Assembly: GCA_035048815.1 (NCBI GenBank)
Contig: JAUCBN010000054.1
Coordinates: 10,602,001 to 10,666,000, forward strand
Direction of reading: 5' to 3'
Origin: Abelmoschus esculentus
Taxonomy: Eukaryota > Streptophyta > Magnoliopsida > Malvales > Malvaceae
DNA length: 64,000 bases
Part shown: one piece after another, positions 62,301-64,000 of the stretch
Numbering within the stretch: position 1 is the first letter of the stretch
Layout: every line of letters starts with the position of its first letter
The notes under the pieces: generated by a model
Database searches by the model: none
What the model was told of the DNA's origin: nothing
What the model saw: the letters and a program-made list of their open reading frames with translations, nothing else
Translations under genes and position numbers: made by a program

Positions 62301-63949
62301 GTTAGATTTGGAGTGTGATAAATTGGGCTGGTTTTCCTATAACTTATTGGAATTCAGAAGAAAGAGGAGATGCATCAAATTTTAAAATGAATTTCCATAA
62401 AAATCTCTGTTTAAAAATGCTGATCATAACCTGATGTTTAATGTGTTGAAAATTTAGTCTTCTTGAATTGTCTTTGCGCCCACTTGTTTTTGCTTTTTAT
62501 CATGTAAGCTCAAATGTGATTTAATATTCATTGTTCTCGACAGACACACGACATCAGTTTAATGCACGTGAAAGTGATTGGGGCTTCACTTCATTCATGC
62601 CTCTTGGTGAATTGTATGACCCTAGTAGAGGCTTTCTTGTGAATGACACATGCATAGTAGAAGCTGATATAGCTGTGCGCAAGGTTGCGGATTATTGGTC
62701 ACATGACTCAAAAAAGGAGACTGGTTATGTTGGACTCAAGAATCAGGGAGCCACCTGCTATATGAACTCTCTTCTGCAAACACTCTATCATATTCCTTAC
62801 TTCAGAAAGGTTTGCATATTTATTCCTCATCACCGTTCTTATAGTTAAAATCTAGAGGGAGTCAATTGTTTGAATTATTCATTGCAGGCCGTGTATCATA
62901 TGCCAACAACTGAGAATGACATGCCCACAGGGAGTATTCCGTTGGCTTTGCAGAGTCTATTTTATAAGCTCCAGTATAGTGACACTAGTGTGGCAACCAA
63001 GGAATTGACAAAATCTTTTGGGTGGGACACTTATGATTCTTTCATGCAGCATGACGTTCAGGAACTTAATAGAGTTCTTAGTGAAAAGCTTGAAGACAAA
63101 ATGAAGGTATAGGTTTTTTCTTGTATTAGCATTTTTGTGATTGATTGCTTGTCAATTTGTTTAATACGCTAGCAAAAAAAATTCTTTAAATTATTTATTT
63201 ACTTTTAAAACGTCTCAGGGAACAGTAGTGGAGGGTACAATACAACAGTTGTTTGAAGGGCATCATATGAATTATATTGAATGCATCAATGTAGACTACA
63301 AGTCGACGAGAAAGGAGTCGTTTTATGGTACAGATTTTAAAGCTACAACAAATGACTAGATTATTAAAGATTGATATTGTGGGGCTTATAAGTTGACACA
63401 ATTATCTGTAGATCTTCAGCTTGATGTGAAAGGCTGTAAGGATGTTTATGCATCGTTTGACAAATATGTTGAAGTAGAGTGTCTTGAAGGTGACAATAGG
63501 TATCATGCGGAACATTATGGTTTACAGGTGAGATGCCCCGGATCCATCAGTTCATCATTTTTACCCGGAAAGATATAACTTAATAGCTAGATTCTACATT
63601 ATAAAAAACTGTGGACTTCAACAAGTTGATTCAGATCTGCTTGTCTTTGGCTGGTCTGTAATGTCTCTTCTATCAGGTATCTTTGTCAAAAAAAAAAAAA
63701 AAAAAAAAAAATCAGGTATCATTGTTTAAGTATGCTTGGGAAAGTTATAATTTTCTTGAGATGGACTACCGGGCACATGTTCTGTACTTATCATACTATC
63801 ATGCTTAAATATTACCTACAAAGATGATGTTCAAAGAATTCCTTTTTCAGGATGCCAGGAAAGGCGTTCTATTCATTGACTTTCCTCCTGTCCTTCAACT
63901 TCAGTTAAAACGTTTTGAGTATGATTTCATGCGGGATACTATGGTGAAG
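59313..63949 (+). CDS. UBP12: UBP12/13-type ubiquitin carboxyl-terminal hydrolase (MATH plus USP), 5' part, runs off the window
   Basis: A large deubiquitinase with an N-terminal MATH (TRAF-like) domain. Visible exons: 59313-59342, 59580-59643, 59884-60028, 60126-60283, 62544-62809, 62888-63106, 63219-63327, 63412-63527, 63851-63949. All phases agree and give 402 codons; a donor GT follows at 63950, so the gene continues past the window. MTLMTPPPLD is the usual UBP12 start. The MATH domain is GRFTWTIENFSRLNTKKLYS, GGYKWRILIFPKGNNVDHLS and ARESDWGFTSFMPLGELYDP. The Cys box is GLKNQGATCYMNSLLQTLYH, with the catalytic Cys in exon 62544-62809. FMQHDVQELNRVL and LQLQLKRFEYDFMRDTMVK follow. The His box is not yet reached. 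The family protein is about 1115 aa, so roughly 36 percent is visible. UBP12 and UBP13 are not separable from this part. Confidence 0.95.
63672..63720 (+). mobile_element. Poly(A) insertion with 10-bp target duplication, UBP12 intron
   Basis: ATCAGGTATC at 63672-63681 and again at 63711-63720 flank TTTGTC plus an A-run of about 23 bases. A direct repeat around a bare poly(A) tail is what LINE-type target-primed reverse transcription leaves when only the end of a transcript is copied. Confidence 0.7.
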
Positions 63950-64000
63950 GTTAGTTGCTGAATAGACAATTGAGTATCTTGTTTAATCTATTCGTCTTGT

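Noticed and set aside
40265..63949. UBP5, WRI1 and UBP12 as a functional cluster
   Set aside because: The two deubiquitinases are from different USP subfamilies and opposite strands, and WRI1 has no known need for them as neighbours. Chance proximity is the default.

Overview
This is nuclear DNA from a eudicot plant. It is AT-rich, with many-exon genes that have GT-AG introns, two nuclear tRNA genes, a Ty1/copia LTR retrotransposon, tRNA-derived SINEs and fold-back (MITE-like) elements. Every protein gene has a clear Arabidopsis counterpart. The style of the sequences suggests a malvid such as cotton (Gossypium), but the genus is an inference; no search was run. No bacterial, plasmid, phage or CRISPR content was seen.

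Layout, left to right: tRNA-Asn(GTT) (635-708, minus); an ER-lumenal Hsp70 of the GRP170/Hsp70-17 class (883-8336, plus, 14 exons, with a frame break in exon 6); a repeat-rich gap with tRNA-Ile(AAT) (10246-10319, plus), an orphan promoter-like patch, a ~28-bp minisatellite and a fold-back element; an Exportin-7-like importin-beta family gene (13547-32805, minus, 28 coding exons, 1052 aa) that carries a complete copia element (15863-20884) in one intron; chloroplast chaperonin-60 beta (35442-38534, minus, 14 exons, 607 aa); a UBP5-like deubiquitinase with a DUSP-type N-terminus (40265-48938, minus, 13 exons, 953 aa); the AP2 transcription factor WRINKLED1 (50350-54413, minus, 7 exons including a 9-nt microexon, 417 aa); and the 5' part of a UBP12/13-type deubiquitinase with MATH and USP domains (59313 to the right edge, plus, nine exons visible).

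The genes do not form a pathway or cluster. They are housekeeping or regulatory genes: ER and plastid protein folding (Hsp70-17, CPN60B), nuclear transport (Exportin-7-like), deubiquitination (UBP5, UBP12) and seed-oil regulation (WRI1). Exon junctions were set by hand from GT/AG sites and reading phase. In all genes except Hsp70-17 the phases close perfectly from start to stop (or to the window edge).

The most notable points are: the frame break in Hsp70-17 together with a C-terminal HEEL instead of HDEL; a very young copia insertion (LTRs differ at 2 of 237 positions, intact CTTAT target duplication) whose gag-pol is nevertheless broken at four places; a MITE in the WRI1 intron that lies next to the 9-nt microexon, and paired G-boxes in another WRI1 intron; two SINEs with clear target duplications; and a poly(A) insertion with a 10-bp target duplication in a UBP12 intron. 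I found no convincing new multi-gene system.
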